Source of the DNA: Uranotaenia lowii
Taxonomy: Eukaryota; Arthropoda; Insecta; Diptera; Culicidae
Direction: 5' to 3'
NCBI RefSeq assembly: GCF_029784155.1
Contig: NC_073693.1
Span: 168,817,104-168,881,103 of the forward strand
Length of the DNA: 64,000 nucleotides
This document shows, piece by piece, positions 23,551-35,183 of this stretch. A model generated the notes under the pieces. That model made no database searches. It was not told the DNA's origin and saw only the letters and a program-made list of their open reading frames with translations. Position numbers and translations under genes: made by a program. Every line of letters starts with the position of its first letter. Position 1 is the first letter of the stretch.

Positions 23551-24960
23551 AAGGGTGAACACGAAATTATTGCGACAACAAAGATGTCATGCCAATTTTC
23601 TTATAATCTTGAAAATCAAACCAAAATTTTAGGGTAGTCTTATACATATATTTACTTCAAAAGAAAAGTAATCGATGGAACCTTTAGTGTGAAATTGAAC
23701 GCATTTTCGCTTGTTGCCCTCCACAGTGTCTTTACAGTACCAGCTTCTCAGTTTTTTTTTTCATTTTATTAACATGTCCTTCTCGTCTTTGACTGTCTTC
23801 TTGCTCTTCCGAAGTTCTCGCTTCATTATTACTAAGTATTGATCCACAGGGCGCAGCTCCGGACAGTTTGGCGGGTTTATGTCCTTTGGAACAAAATGGC
23901 TTCATACCACTCCAGGACACTTTTAGAATAGTGGCATGATGCCAAATCGTGCCAAAATCAGGCATTTCCCCACTTGTCAAACGAACAGCTGATTTCTCAT
24001 GTTTACATTTTCTCGGCATATCGTGGTAGGGTAAACATAACAACAACAATACGCATGTTCAATGACCAAATAATAACGAATTAAAATTGGTAATGCAATT
24101 GTAGTGATTTTGCAAGCGAACCTTGGTGAGGAGAATATAAATTCTTTATTCAATGAATTGTTAATAACAAGTAGACATGAAGGTATATTAATGATTTTAT
24201 TTAAACAAGTTTATAAAAGAGAGCATTGAGCAGTGCTTGTCATCAAAGATCAAAATGGTGACCAGTTGGTGTTTGCATTTTTCAAAACAACAACAAAGTT
24301 ACCCTACCACAATCTGTCCCAGGAAATACTTTATAGCGGAGCTTCGTCGTGCTACTGCAAGGCAAAAGGCGCTTCTCGAGGTACTCAGATTTGTAGATCT
24401 TGATGTGCCCTTTGTCACGAAAAGCTCACTCCTCAGTCCGCAAGAGCAGATGGCCTGTCGTCAAGCTTGCTCTTGCATGCCGGTGAAAAACTCCAACACC
24501 GGAACTGGCTTAAAATCGGCTTTTATATACGTTTCGTCGTCCATCACACATCAGCCATAAGTATTTTGTCAGCATGTTCTCGTAGAGCGTCCGTACCGAG
24601 TTTTAGCCGTCGATTGTTGCCGCTCACCGCGGTTTGAGGAGTTCTGTATCTTGTAAATATGTAGTCTATCTCTCTCCTTTGCATTATGGACGTAGGTCTG
24701 TGACATGCCGATCTTTTAAGCCAAATCATGACTTGAGACGTTGGGATTTGTTTTAATCAATCATGTTCAATATTTTTCCCAACTGCCGTTGCGAAAGGTC
24801 AGGAAATTCCATGTGCTTGGAAAGAATTTGTTCTCTCGACTCGCGTTGGTTTACCTACATTTTCGTTGAATCGAAAAACACGACTTCGAGTTTGACAGCA
24901 TGTATACAATGCACTTTTTATGAGAAAGTGTGCAAAATTTGGTTGATTTTTACCCAATCG
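23551..24960 (-). pseudogene. decayed DD37E Tc1/mariner transposase, copy 1
   Basis: Read on the minus strand, conserved transposase blocks appear in order. An N-terminal helix-turn-helix (QILSKHMEFPDLSQRQLGKI, about 24830-24750) is followed by a second HTH part with TYVHNAKERDRLHIYK (about 24690). Then come the catalytic VMDDETYIKADFK (about 24530), KIYKSEYLEKRLLP (about 24385), VLEWYEA (about 23920) and the C-terminal CPELRPVDQYLVIMKREL (about 23840). Several frameshifts and stops separate them. The left boundary at 23551 follows TA, and the end reads AAGGGTGAACACGAAATTAT, a plausible terminal repeat. The right terminus was not found. The enzyme would cut and paste at TA sites. It is interrupted by the MITE at 24029-24304. 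Confidence 0.75.
24029..24304. mobile_element. TA-flanked MITE inside the mariner relic
   Basis: The left end GGGTAAACATAACAACAACA and the right end GTTGTTTTG...AGTTACCC pair as terminal repeats, flanked by TA at 24027-24028 and 24305-24306. Removing it rejoins the transposase text into the conserved block before VLEWYEA (residues like PRYAEK). This both confirms the boundaries and dates the MITE after the mariner copy. Confidence 0.75.
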
Positions 24961-25249
24961 GAGTGAAATTGGAGTAAAAATTATTGCTTTCTCTGTTGAC
25001 CACATGAGAAATCGTATAATGCGATTGCGAGTGCGCCCATCGCCAATTAAATTTTTCGCGTTGGATCATTTCTCGACAACAAATGATTGTTGTCTTTTTC
25101 AATGGTTTCTGTTTATTATCGTCAGAGAAATAACCAAATACCTGAAAATTAATTGCTTTTAAATTATTTTCATTTCTGAGTGCTAACCATACCATACCAT
25201 ACCGGATAGAATGGCAAATTTAAATTTATCCTTTATTGAGTATGCCAGC

Positions 25250-27383
25250 TTTTCTAAATAATGTGTAAAATTGACTTTGACCATTTGTACAATTTTTCAT
25301 TAAATTGCTTCCACACAGTTTCAAATGGCCACCACACTAGGCTTGCAGATTATAATGTTCAATAAGCCAATCAGCAGTATAGAGCTGGCAAGCAGACAGG
25401 ATCAGTAAATTCCTCATCTTGCTCAAACGCAAGATAAATCCCAGCATCCGGTTAGTTTTCTCGATAGTAGCAGAGTAGTGGTGCTTAAAAGTCATTTGAC
25501 TGTCTAGAATAACAACAGGATCATTAATTTGATCAACACGATGCAATTGTTCGCCCACAATATTATAATTATGCAAGAAAGGTTGTATCCTGCGTCCAAA
25601 TGTTATACTACAACACTTAGCAACACTCAAAACTAGATAGTTGACCGCACACCAGTTCACTACTGTATAGAGGTATTCTTGTAATTCGTGACCATCAGTA
25701 AGGCTGTTTATGACCAGAAATATTTTCAGCTCATCTGCGTACAGAGGTATTAAACAGAAATGGGCCCAAATTACTGCCTTGTGGAACCCCTGAAGCCGGA
25801 ATGCAGTTGGTTGATTCAGCGGAGGCAATTCGATAGTTAAACGACGGTTTGTTAGGTAACTCCTGATCCATACACATAGTCTTTAGGAAAATCCTATACG
25901 TTATAGCTTTTTGAGATTCACTGAATCAAACGCGGCAGTCATGTCAGTATTGTGGGGCGTTGATATTTTATAGTAACTTATAAACGTAACACTCCAGACA
26001 ATCTACAATACAACAACGTCGCTATTGGGTAGCCCCTCGTCAGTCGATCAACTTGACTTGACTTCACCCACAGATCGGGCATAAGGTTGTCTCACGTGTT
26101 CACTATCTCCTTCAGAAGTGAGCGAATAATCCAATACCTTCATTGGGATCATCCCTCCCGCTCTCACTCCTGCCAGCCATCACCCTCAGTCAGTTTCCTC
26201 ATCTCCAACGTTAAGCACTCAACGGATGCCAGACAACGGTCAATCGCAGTACCACGAATTCATCGCTGTACGTTGCCGCGGACAATAACAGGTAGGAACT
26301 TACCAGCTACGAACTAAGGGCGTTCCATTGCCTGGAGCAGGACACACAAGTAGGTATATGGCATGAATTTGCTTACCGCCATCTATATAAGATAAACAGA
26401 ATGAAGTGAAAACTGCCAGATTTGAGGTAACTGATCTTTTGGGAGAAAATTCATACTGATTTTCAGAAATCCAGCTCCGGTACGAAGAAAACGCACATCC
26501 TGTTTGTAACCTTTTTTAAAAGATAGGGCTCATAAATGATCTCTTCCAGGTTGCAGGAATTTATGTTGTCCGAAGGATAGGTTGAATATGTGAGTGAGTG
26601 GCTTTATCATTACGACGCTTCACCGCTACACGCAGACGCACGAAGGTATGTCATCTTTTCCGGTTGGGGTAGAAAACTTTAAATTATTGAGAGCATCAAG
26701 AACCATTTCTTCGGTAATAGCGAAGACGCGTTACATTTCCCGGCAGAAGATTTGGCAGTTCTTTTTTCAAATGAAGCACCGCGGGTAGACCGGATTCGTC
26801 CCTTTTGGTGTTAACAAACTTCCAGAACGTTTTTGGATTACGACGAAGGTCAGATTGTGTGCGATCTAAATAGCGACGATAGCAAAGACGATTGTAGATG
26901 CGATATCTTCTGGTGGCATCGTTCAATTTTGTTTTTTTTTTTAACGGGTAGCGGGAGCTACTAAACAGTCGTAGCCATTTCGATCGAAGCTGTTTTAGGT
27001 GACTATTTGTCCGAGGAGAAAACTTCACTCATAATGGAGCAGAATGTACTGTAAAGCACATCTGTGAAGATTCGTCCAGTCAATTTCCGATAGCGCTTGG
27101 TTTAAAAATTCAAAATCAGCACAACGGAAGTCAAGAGCAAATGCTTCGAAGTCCTCAATAAAAGCTACAGAATTTGGGAACGAAATTTCGAATCCAAACG
27201 AAGGATGATGCACGTCTATTGGGACAACAACTTCTTTTACCTCAATGATGGTGCTGATCAAGATAGACTCATCGTTGAAGAGTAAATCCAGCGATCGATT
27301 ATGTAGAAGTTCCTGAGGTCGTTGAAAAGTTAATCAGAACTGTTCTAATCCATGTTGTAGGTGATACAGTTTCTGTTCATCAG
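25250..27383 (-). pseudogene. decayed jockey-like non-LTR retrotransposon (endonuclease end and RT)
   Basis: On the minus strand the order is: the C-terminal part of the AP-endonuclease domain (LHNRSLDLLFNDES at about 27315, DVHHPSFGFEI at about 27200), the linker NPKTFWKFVNTKR (about 26830), RT finger motifs (LNNLKFSTPTGKDDIPSCV, about 26690), DMTAAFDSVNLKKL (about 25940) and the catalytic box YADELKIF (about 25735, normally YADDL). Then come GRRIQPFL and a C-terminal stretch in another frame to about 25250. The second catalytic Asp is Glu here, and there are many frameshifts. About 26040-26330 does not match and may be an insertion or a divergent segment. The 5' half is missing. Dead element. 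Confidence 0.8.
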
Positions 27384-27385
27384 AT

Positions 27386-27715
27386 CTTCTAGCTTATACC
27401 TCAGCAGTCTCCTTGTTTTGTCCAATGTGCTACATAACGAAAAATCAACTGCGTGGTGGTAGTTTTAATGACGATTTTCCACCAAGAATACCAGGAAGAA
27501 TGCAAAGAAATCTGAGTTGCCTCCAGAACAAAACAAAAACACAAGCGGAATACGGAATCTACAGAGAATCCGTTTTTGATTGCCTGCAACATTTTAACAT
27601 CATGTCTAATATGTCGATGGATCCGATGCATGATTTGCAAGAGGGCGTGGTACGAAGAGTTTTAAAATATATGTTAAATAACTTGTGTTTACAGATTATC
27701 ACCGCCGGTTTATGA
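27386..27715 (+). pseudogene. transposase-like fragment with MHDLxEG motif
   Basis: An open frame (100 codons from the Met at 27413) begins with a CxxC pair (CPMC) and has ESVFDCLQHFN followed by MSMDPMHDLQEGVVRRVLKY. A DxMHDLxEGV block is known from a group of transposase-like proteins in insect and fish genomes (Transposase_21-like). I infer rather than prove membership. It abuts the jockey relic at about 27384 and ends after about 100 codons, so it is a truncated domain, not a gene. Confidence 0.45.
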
Positions 27716-28434
27716 TTTTAATTGAATGGTTAATGGCATTTCAGTGAAGTATACATTCTAATAGGAAGAATATTAAATGAAAGTAATGCAAATTATAGAC
27801 GGACAGATTAGATAAGGAGGCATGAAAGGTGTTGAAAATAAGCCTAGAGCGTGTCTCGAGAAAACTTCTTGCGACCATTTGTCCCGCAACGTATTATTGT
27901 TTAAAAGAAGCAAGTCGATAGGCCGATTTTGCAGTGATCTATACAATGATACATTGATGGATCGATGCACGTGTTTTCGTACCCTGATAAATTGACAGAG
28001 AAGTTGAAGAAATTGAAAAGACTTTCTCTTTGGAAAATGTCTACAAAATTACTGACTACAAAATTACCGAATTTCTAGGCCAACGCTTTACCAATTATGC
28101 TACATGAGTCTGTAGTATACCCAGGGAATTCAGGGCAGAGTTACTACTAGGACTTAAGTTAAAATTGTAAAAATAAGAAAAATAAGGTGGTGTCTCCCAC
28201 AGAACTGGTTCTGCTTGAAGATCCAGTGCGGCTCAAAGCGAACACTTGCGGTGAAATTGCGATATACAATGACCCACAACGCATCCGCAATATGAGCAGG
28301 GCCCCAGAAAAGATTTTAAACTTGATTTTCTCTAAAAATTGCAAATTTCCTCTGAAGGTATGTTCTGAATAAGGGGTTCTAAACTTATAGAATTCTCTAT
28401 ATAGAAGACTTAGAAACTGAGAATTGAAAATGGT
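27716..28434. other. non-coding or unassigned
   Basis: A 61-codon frame at 28187-28372 is not recognised. It could belong to the same broken element as the MHDL fragment, since it is on the same strand and about 500 bp downstream, but nothing in it proves that. Confidence 0.35.
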
Positions 28435-29145
28435 CTATACCAACTTTGACAGTTTCATGTGCTTGAATATATCTGGTACCTTTCCCCTTCCTTTTGCCGT
28501 ATAAAACTCCTGTCCCGGAAGCTGCTTGTAGTCGGCTTTGACGTAGGTTTCGTCGTCCATTACCACGCAGTCAAACTTTGTCAGCACCGTCGTGTACAGC
28601 CTCCGGGATCGCGCTTTGGCCGCCGTATTTTGTTTATCATCGCGATTTGGAGTCACTACCATCTTGTAAGTCGATAGTCCGGCTCGTTTTTTTTGGCTCG
28701 ATGCACGGTTGTAGACGATACACCCAGCTTATTTGCGGCATCTCGGAGAGAGAGATTAGGGTTTCGCTTGAAACTACCGGCAACTCTCTTTGTCGTCTCA
28801 GCGGCTTCCGGTTTTCGATTTCCCCCCGATCCAGACTTCGACAAACGTTCCCCAAACACTTTAATTACATTTGTAACGGTTGATTTGGCAATGTTTAGCG
28901 ATTTTGCCAGCTTTGCGTACGAGTAGCTCGGATTTTTGAGATGCGCGAGCAAAACTTTGATACGCTGCTCTTCTTCCTTGGACGGCATTTTGACAACTGA
29001 AGAGTGAATTCCAATATCAAAATAGGAGCAACATTCTACACACACACACACACCTTCAAAATGAGGGGTGTTCAGGTTGTTTAAATGCAAAATTGAAAGG
29101 AATACGTCAAGTTGATATTGACCAAATTTTGACCGTATCACCCTT
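28435..29145 (-). pseudogene. DD37E Tc1/mariner transposase, copy 2, 3'-truncated
   Basis: The likely start is MPSKEEEQRIKV at 28988 (minus), preceded by the element's 5' end. The terminal repeat AGGGTGATACGGTCAAAATT abuts TA at 29146-29147. The frame carries the first HTH (YAKLAKSLNIAKSTVTNVIK) and the second (LSLRDAANKLGVSSTTVHRA). A single frameshift near 28660 then leads to VTPNRDDKQN and the catalytic VMDDETYVKADYKQLPG. The sequence stops matching at about 28437 (KHMKLSK), so the last two catalytic residues are missing. It is better preserved than copy 1. Confidence 0.85.
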
Positions 29146-29147
29146 TA

Positions 29148-30789
29148 GTCAATCTACCTTTTATTTTTCGACTTGCTCGATTTTTGACAAAGTTAAAAAG
29201 CCTCTGAATGAAGGATCAACTATGAATAAAATATCAAGTCTCTCATAAAAAATATCTAAATTTTTTTCGCTCTACAAAAATGCTTTTAAGTCATTTTTGT
29301 CGTTTCAATTATTGGAGCATAGAAATGTGAAATGCTTTCAGAATCTGTAAAAAAGACGGCTTATTTCTAAATTTTTCAAAAAATGCAACTCTGTCTGTAT
29401 AACTTCATAGTTGTTGGCCCGTGCTTTACAGACATTTTATTTGGTTTGTGATGATAATGCTTCTAATTAAATTTTACCCGTTTCGTCTATAAAAATCAAA
29501 TCTGAAGATATTCTTACTTGGAAGTAGTGAACCTGCATATAAGAGAAGCGACATCTGATCCCTCTTAAAAGAAATATTTGGCCACATCGCCGACAGCTTG
29601 GACAAAAAATCCTCAGCACTTTTTTTTGGCTCAATGTTCAAACTCTAAAGTGAACGCTCGGTAAATGCAATAAAACTTTATTGAATTTGATGTCAGGTGG
29701 ATCGCAATAAACCGTATGAATGACTTTGATTTTGTTAACAATCACTTATTTTTCTAACTACGAACATGAAACACCAGAGCAGGGAAAAAATTGCACCTTG
29801 TTTGCTTCAACTACAACAGCTATCACAATACTCTCCTTGATTGACTTTTCAATTAGAAAGCTCTACGACAAAAGTTCGGATCGATTGGAATCGATTTTGA
29901 CAGTTCTTTTGTATCGATTGGAATTTTGTGTTTCAGACGTCGCTTCTCTTACATGTAGGTTCACTTCTAGAAAGGACATCACTTTTCACCGATAAACTAA
30001 GTACCAAACATTAATCTCTTTATAAAATTTTGAAAAAATGATGTGAGGATAAAAACAGAATGGGATAAAATTTCACCAATTCTACCCTATAGGTACGCAG
30101 CGGTAATCCAGCGTGTAATTTTAGGTCTTATGCGATGCAAATTATTGGACCATCGCTTATGACACAAATTTCAGTCTGGATATCGAAAAAAACATCAAAG
30201 ATTAAAATTACACTCGATGAAGAATTCCCAACATTTAAATTTACATGACTTTTTTTTCATTCTATGCTCGTGTTGGTGGAACGTGAAAACTTTTTAGAAT
30301 GGATGTGTAAAAATGTAAAGAGTTTCGGATTGTTTATTTCAACATGGATATTTATTAATTTCTGATTGCTTTTATACACTTACACGTAAACTTTTATTTT
30401 CATTAAGCGAGTAGGACATAATTGATATTATTCACACATACACTCACACACACACTCACCCTTCTAATGGTTTACATTTTAAAGTTAAAAATTCGGATTT
30501 TCTGGTCATTTCATACTAAAAATTCACACCTTCCCATCCTCCTGTACTCAAGTAGAATTAATCTGAGGGAACTGACACCCGGGAAACAGTGCTTGTTCGG
30601 AGTGATAATTTGGCCAAGAAGTGACTTAATTTGCCAGGGTTTGCCACCTTCGAACCGACCATCTCCGGATTGATAAACATGCCTGGCGTGTGGTTGTTAC
30701 TTTACGATGGTTGGCTTCTCTTATTGGGTATTAAAGAAACAAAAACATCAGACACGCACGACAACCATTGACGACGACGACGATGATTT
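29148..30789. other. AT-rich unique DNA, no gene seen
   Basis: The short frames are unremarkable. A (CACA)n-like stretch is at about 30430-30460 and a (GAC)n run at about 30770. No terminal repeats were found. Confidence 0.45.
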
Positions 30790-31351
30790 CTAGCGTAACA
30801 TTTAAAAAGGGCGAAACTAGCAGTTAGCTCGAAACGAGAAAAACGCGTTTGAAAATTCGGAACACCTTTTCAAATCCTATTTATAAAATCGACCACTTTT
30901 TGTTCAACAAAATCAAAAAATGTGCATTATATTCACTTATTGTTCAATGATTATCAAGAACTTTAACTTTTTTCGCGTAATTTCAGAGATTTTCGAGTTT
31001 CGCCCTATTATTGTTTTCGATTTCAGTTACGCCTGCAAGATTCGCCCAATTGATCGTCCGTTTTTGTTTTGGTTTTAAAGTTACGCCCATTCATCCTACA
31101 CGCAAAAACTAATTAGGCCGTTTTGTCACACACGGTCAACTCAGTTACGCCTTTTGGCTCTTCACGTTCCAACGAAAACGCATCAACAGGAAGTTTTGCC
31201 CAATTGAGTTTTATCATTTTTTTGAAAGTTTTAAGTAATTTTAAGATGAAACCGCGTTTGATAGGTAAAGTGCAACCGCGTGCATCCGGAATGACCGTTA
31301 ACTCGATTTGTTTACATTTGGCAGTTTCGCCCTTTTGAAATGTTACGCTAG
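30790..31351. mobile_element. MITE with CTAGCGTAACATTT ends and CGCC subterminal repeats
   Basis: The left end CTAGCGTAACATTTAAAAAG, then GGCGAAACT, matches the complement of the right end over about 29 bp with one difference. Inside, TTCGCCC, TTACGCC and GTTTTGCCC recur at least six times (about 31000-31335), which suggests subterminal transposase-binding repeats. The target duplication is ambiguous: TA, CTAG or a longer imperfect one. No coding region. 562 bp. Confidence 0.75.
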
Positions 31352-33763
31352 ATTTTTTTTTCGTTTGACGTTTAGGTCGGAGTGACCAGCGTGCCTACAG
31401 CTACGGGTGGTTGCATATTGAGGAAAAGTAGGCAAGGGGTACCAAAAGTTTCTCATTGGTGGGGGGTGGAGACGGATCGCTTTTTGACAGCGAATTGTTC
31501 GCCTACCATGCCTACGATTACGATTGCCTGTCACAAGATGGACGATTCCGTGTATTAGTATAAGAACACACCCGAAGCTGTACACGCCCTGGGAGTGACG
31601 AAGCCGCGGCGTGTGTGGGGGTTTGCAAATTTACATCAACTCGATGTAACATTAGGACTGTTAATTGCTGTTTTTGATGTCGGCATGTTTAAATTCAATA
31701 TTTTTTTTTGATTGTCTTTAGTTTTAAATCTTATTCGATGGAAATTTATGTTTCGATTCAATTGAGCTTCAGGATTTATGCATCGTTTATACAATTAGGT
31801 TGAGTGTAAATTTATTTATTTCTTGCCGTGTTTTAACAAAGAAGATTCCACAAATTATTTGGTTTCTGCACTCATAAATTGTCTTCATATTGTTGCATCA
31901 CAAAGCATCGCTCAAGAAACCTGTCTGTAAATAAATCTTCCATAATTTCAAGTAGGTATTCCAGCATATCGACAAAACTAGCAACACAAGACACCCGATG
32001 ATGCTCTATGAAATATAAACCCTGTTGTAATGATACAAGTTCGAGCGAAAATACCTGTGTAAACTGTTATGTATACGCACCGAAACGCGCTCAGAAGATA
32101 CCCTCAACTCAGCTCAACTTGATGACGATCGTTCCAAAAACGGAAACGAGCTGAAAATTATGATGATACTTGAAAATAAATTCCGAAGCAGAAGGAAACG
32201 TGCGATTATGCGGAAAGTTGATTCTATACCTCGCCGTTGTTTCACCACTTTATCATTGAGTTAGAAAGTAAATTGAACAGCTGCTTGAGAGTTTTCTCTT
32301 CTTCGCAGCATTTTGGGCCGAGAAGCGACGACGACGACGAAGAGCAAGGATCGGATCAAGAGGGAGGAAACTGCTTCACATTTCGTTACTTTCCAAACTA
32401 GGAAGCCATTTTCTGTAGGTACTTGAGTTGAGGGCATACAGACACATACACAGTCAGTGGAAAGTTGAGCCAACGACACGGTGGAAGTAGGAAAGTGTCA
32501 TCCTCTCATCGAATGATGAATGATATTCTATGCGAAAGTCATAGACAAGAAGACTGGTTCAACGTGATTTTCGCACACGTTGCTCAGCTTGCATTGTCTC
32601 GGTGTATGTGGAAACGTTTTTTTTCTCTCAAATTTGATGCAGTGAAATATCAAAATATGATAAAATGTACGGATTTTTTGGTATAACATAAATCACACCG
32701 AAATTTGTCGTTTTTTTCAATCAATTTCCGATTTTTCATTGAATTTTATCTTTATCACTGTTAGTGATCTTGTTAGAATCATGGTTTGGACGAATAATCT
32801 TTAGCTTATGAAGTTTACGAAAGCGTTTTCAAACGCTTACAAATGAACTTCAATTTAAAAGGAACAAGAAAGTTGACCCTGCTAAAATTAAAGGAAAATT
32901 GTTTTCAAATGTCACATTTTGGAGAACATTTTAAACATTTGAATAGAATCCTACCTTTCAAGCGCTTAAGCTTCCTGTGCGACCGTGTAACTTGTCCGGC
33001 GATAACTCACGAGCCCACCTTCGTGTCTAGCAACTATAGGCCAGATCGCTACAGTTCCCTTTTCCTGAAAAGGGTTTCGAGCCATGCGTGTGCCATTTGC
33101 CTTTCGCACACCATTACTAAATATTACCGCGTCGCATCGACAGACCCAGCTTTCCGAAAAACCCAGGCCCTGAACCACAAGCCCCTCGTCTCATTCAGGC
33201 TAACCCTTTCAAGCGCTGTGTCTCATTTTCCGCCCGAATGGCAACTTTCTCAACAGGCAAATTAGGCACCGACATCGGGTCGTTTCCTCCGCGCGGCACG
33301 GAATCTTTCGATCCCACAGGAAAAAAAATCCTCTTCTACGCACCGGTAGAGTAAACGAGTCATTTCCTGTCTAGAATTTAGAACGCGCCCTGACAGCCCT
33401 GCCATGCCGGCACCGGAACTTTCTCGCATCTTTATGGTCGTACGCATTCCGTGGTGCGAAAATCGGAAAATTCGCGGTGCTCGGAAGGTGTGCCAAGCCA
33501 ACAAATATCGGACGGAGGCATAGGCAGGTGAGGAAACATGTGGCTTTTCACATGGAAGGTGTTTTCTAGGGAAGCAGGCATATAGTGGAGGTTGATTTAT
33601 GTTAGCTAACACAAGAAAGGGTGTTATTTTGAAGCTTGAAATCTGTACTTGAAATATGGCATTTGTTTCTTATATTTTTAAAATTTTCCATGATAGACAT
33701 GAGCAAAGAATAACTCGATGTGGGTTATGGCACAGAGAACAGACTACAAACTCGACCAAAAAT
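31352..33763. other. unique DNA of mixed composition, possible regulatory sequence
   Basis: About 31350-31630 and 32940-33560 are comparatively GC-rich. The longest frame (140 codons, 32843-33265) has no recognised domain, is overlapped by an antisense frame and starts in AT-rich sequence, so it is not called. (GACGAC)n occurs near 32328. No repeat ends were found. Confidence 0.4.
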
Positions 33764-33771
33764 CTTCAGAA

Positions 33772-35072
33772 CAAGGCCGTGCGAACGGGGGGGGTTTTAG
33801 GGGTTTAACCCCCCCCATGGAGATTTTTTCCTAGTAAAATTTCTCAGTTCAAGAAATGAATTTACCGTAGTAACAAGAAATTACTTCATCCAAAAAGGTG
33901 TTTATAAATAAGTATTAATAACCATGTCGCAAAATTTTCTCGCCTCCGGCGGAATTTACTCCTACATCACTCTAGGCCTAAGACATTTCATTCTGCGACA
34001 GTACAATTTAATACAAAACAATTTCTCATCTTTGAAATTGGCTTTTATTAAGACATGTATCTAAACAAGTTTAACCATAACGTTCTTTCAAATCACTTTG
34101 AGAATAAAAAAAACTATTATATCATAACAAATTAAATAATAATATGAAATATTCTTAAAGAATCCATCCAATTTAAACATCAACTTGAATTTGTGTATAT
34201 TGTTCTTCTAAATACTCAACTCGACTTTATAACGATTTTTATAAATTACACAAGGCCACAAAATTCACATTTAATTAAGGTGTAAGAATTTAAGAGCAAA
34301 TTATAATTAATTTTGGTGCCTTTCAACTTTTGAAAATTGGTAAATTCTAAAATTAGAATTATTTTAGAAAACTCTGAACTTTTCTAATAAAGTTTCAAAA
34401 ATTAAAAAAAAATAATGGAGGGATTTTCCCCAAAACTGTAAGTCATTTTGACTTCTGCGAAAACGCTTTCCCAATTCTGAAAAATAAAAGATTTTAAACG
34501 AATTTTAAAAATGTTTTTTTTTGTTATTATATTTGAAATATTTTTAAAGAATAAATCAAATTTTTTCGTAGATTTCGAGAAGTTCGCTTACTTGAATGAT
34601 CAATTGAATTTTAGAAATAAGTTATGACATTTCTATGAAGTTTTTGCTAAAAAATGTCTTCCAAAAATTTTAAAATTTTATCTTTTTATAGAAGAGAAGG
34701 TGTTTTAGATCCGAAATTTAGCCGAAATTTTTACCAATGTTTTTATTTTAAATTTGAAATAACCATATTAAAATTAAAGAATTAACACCACTGAAATTGG
34801 TAAACACTTAAAATGTATATTTTTTAAACATTTCAAATAGAAAAAAATTCAAAATATATTTTGGATGGGGGGTCACCGACCACATATTTTAACTATTGGT
34901 GGAAATGCAAGCGTTATTGCAAGTGAATTAGCGTTACAGTAATTTTTTTCTTAAAGTCCTCCTACGAAACACACTGTGCCTTATTTATTGTGTGTTTTAG
35001 TATTGTTGGTAATTCTAGCTAAATTTGAATTTCGAAAACCCCCCCCATGGGCGAGTCCTTCGCACGGGCCTG
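33772..35072. mobile_element. non-autonomous hAT element, family member 2
   Basis: The left end CAAGGCCGTGCGAACGGGG and the complement of the right end, CAGGCCCGTGCGAAGGACTC, are terminal repeats. The 8-bp duplication is perfect: cttcagaa at 33764-33771 and 35073-35080. Its left end continues TTTTAGGGGTTTAACCCC, the same signature as the right end of the element at 19196-20860, so the two are related and lie in opposite orientation. No transposase frame. 1301 bp. Confidence 0.9.
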
Positions 35073-35183
35073 CTTCAGAAAAATGTATAAAATTTCGAAT
35101 GCTATCATAAAAAATACGTAAAACATTGACCTCAAACAGTGCCATCTTTTGCGCCGTTCAGAAGCTACATTGTTTATTGTTTA

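Noticed and set aside
32843..33265. 140-codon plus-strand frame
   Set aside because: It begins in AT-rich sequence, has no domain, and an antisense frame of similar quality overlaps it.
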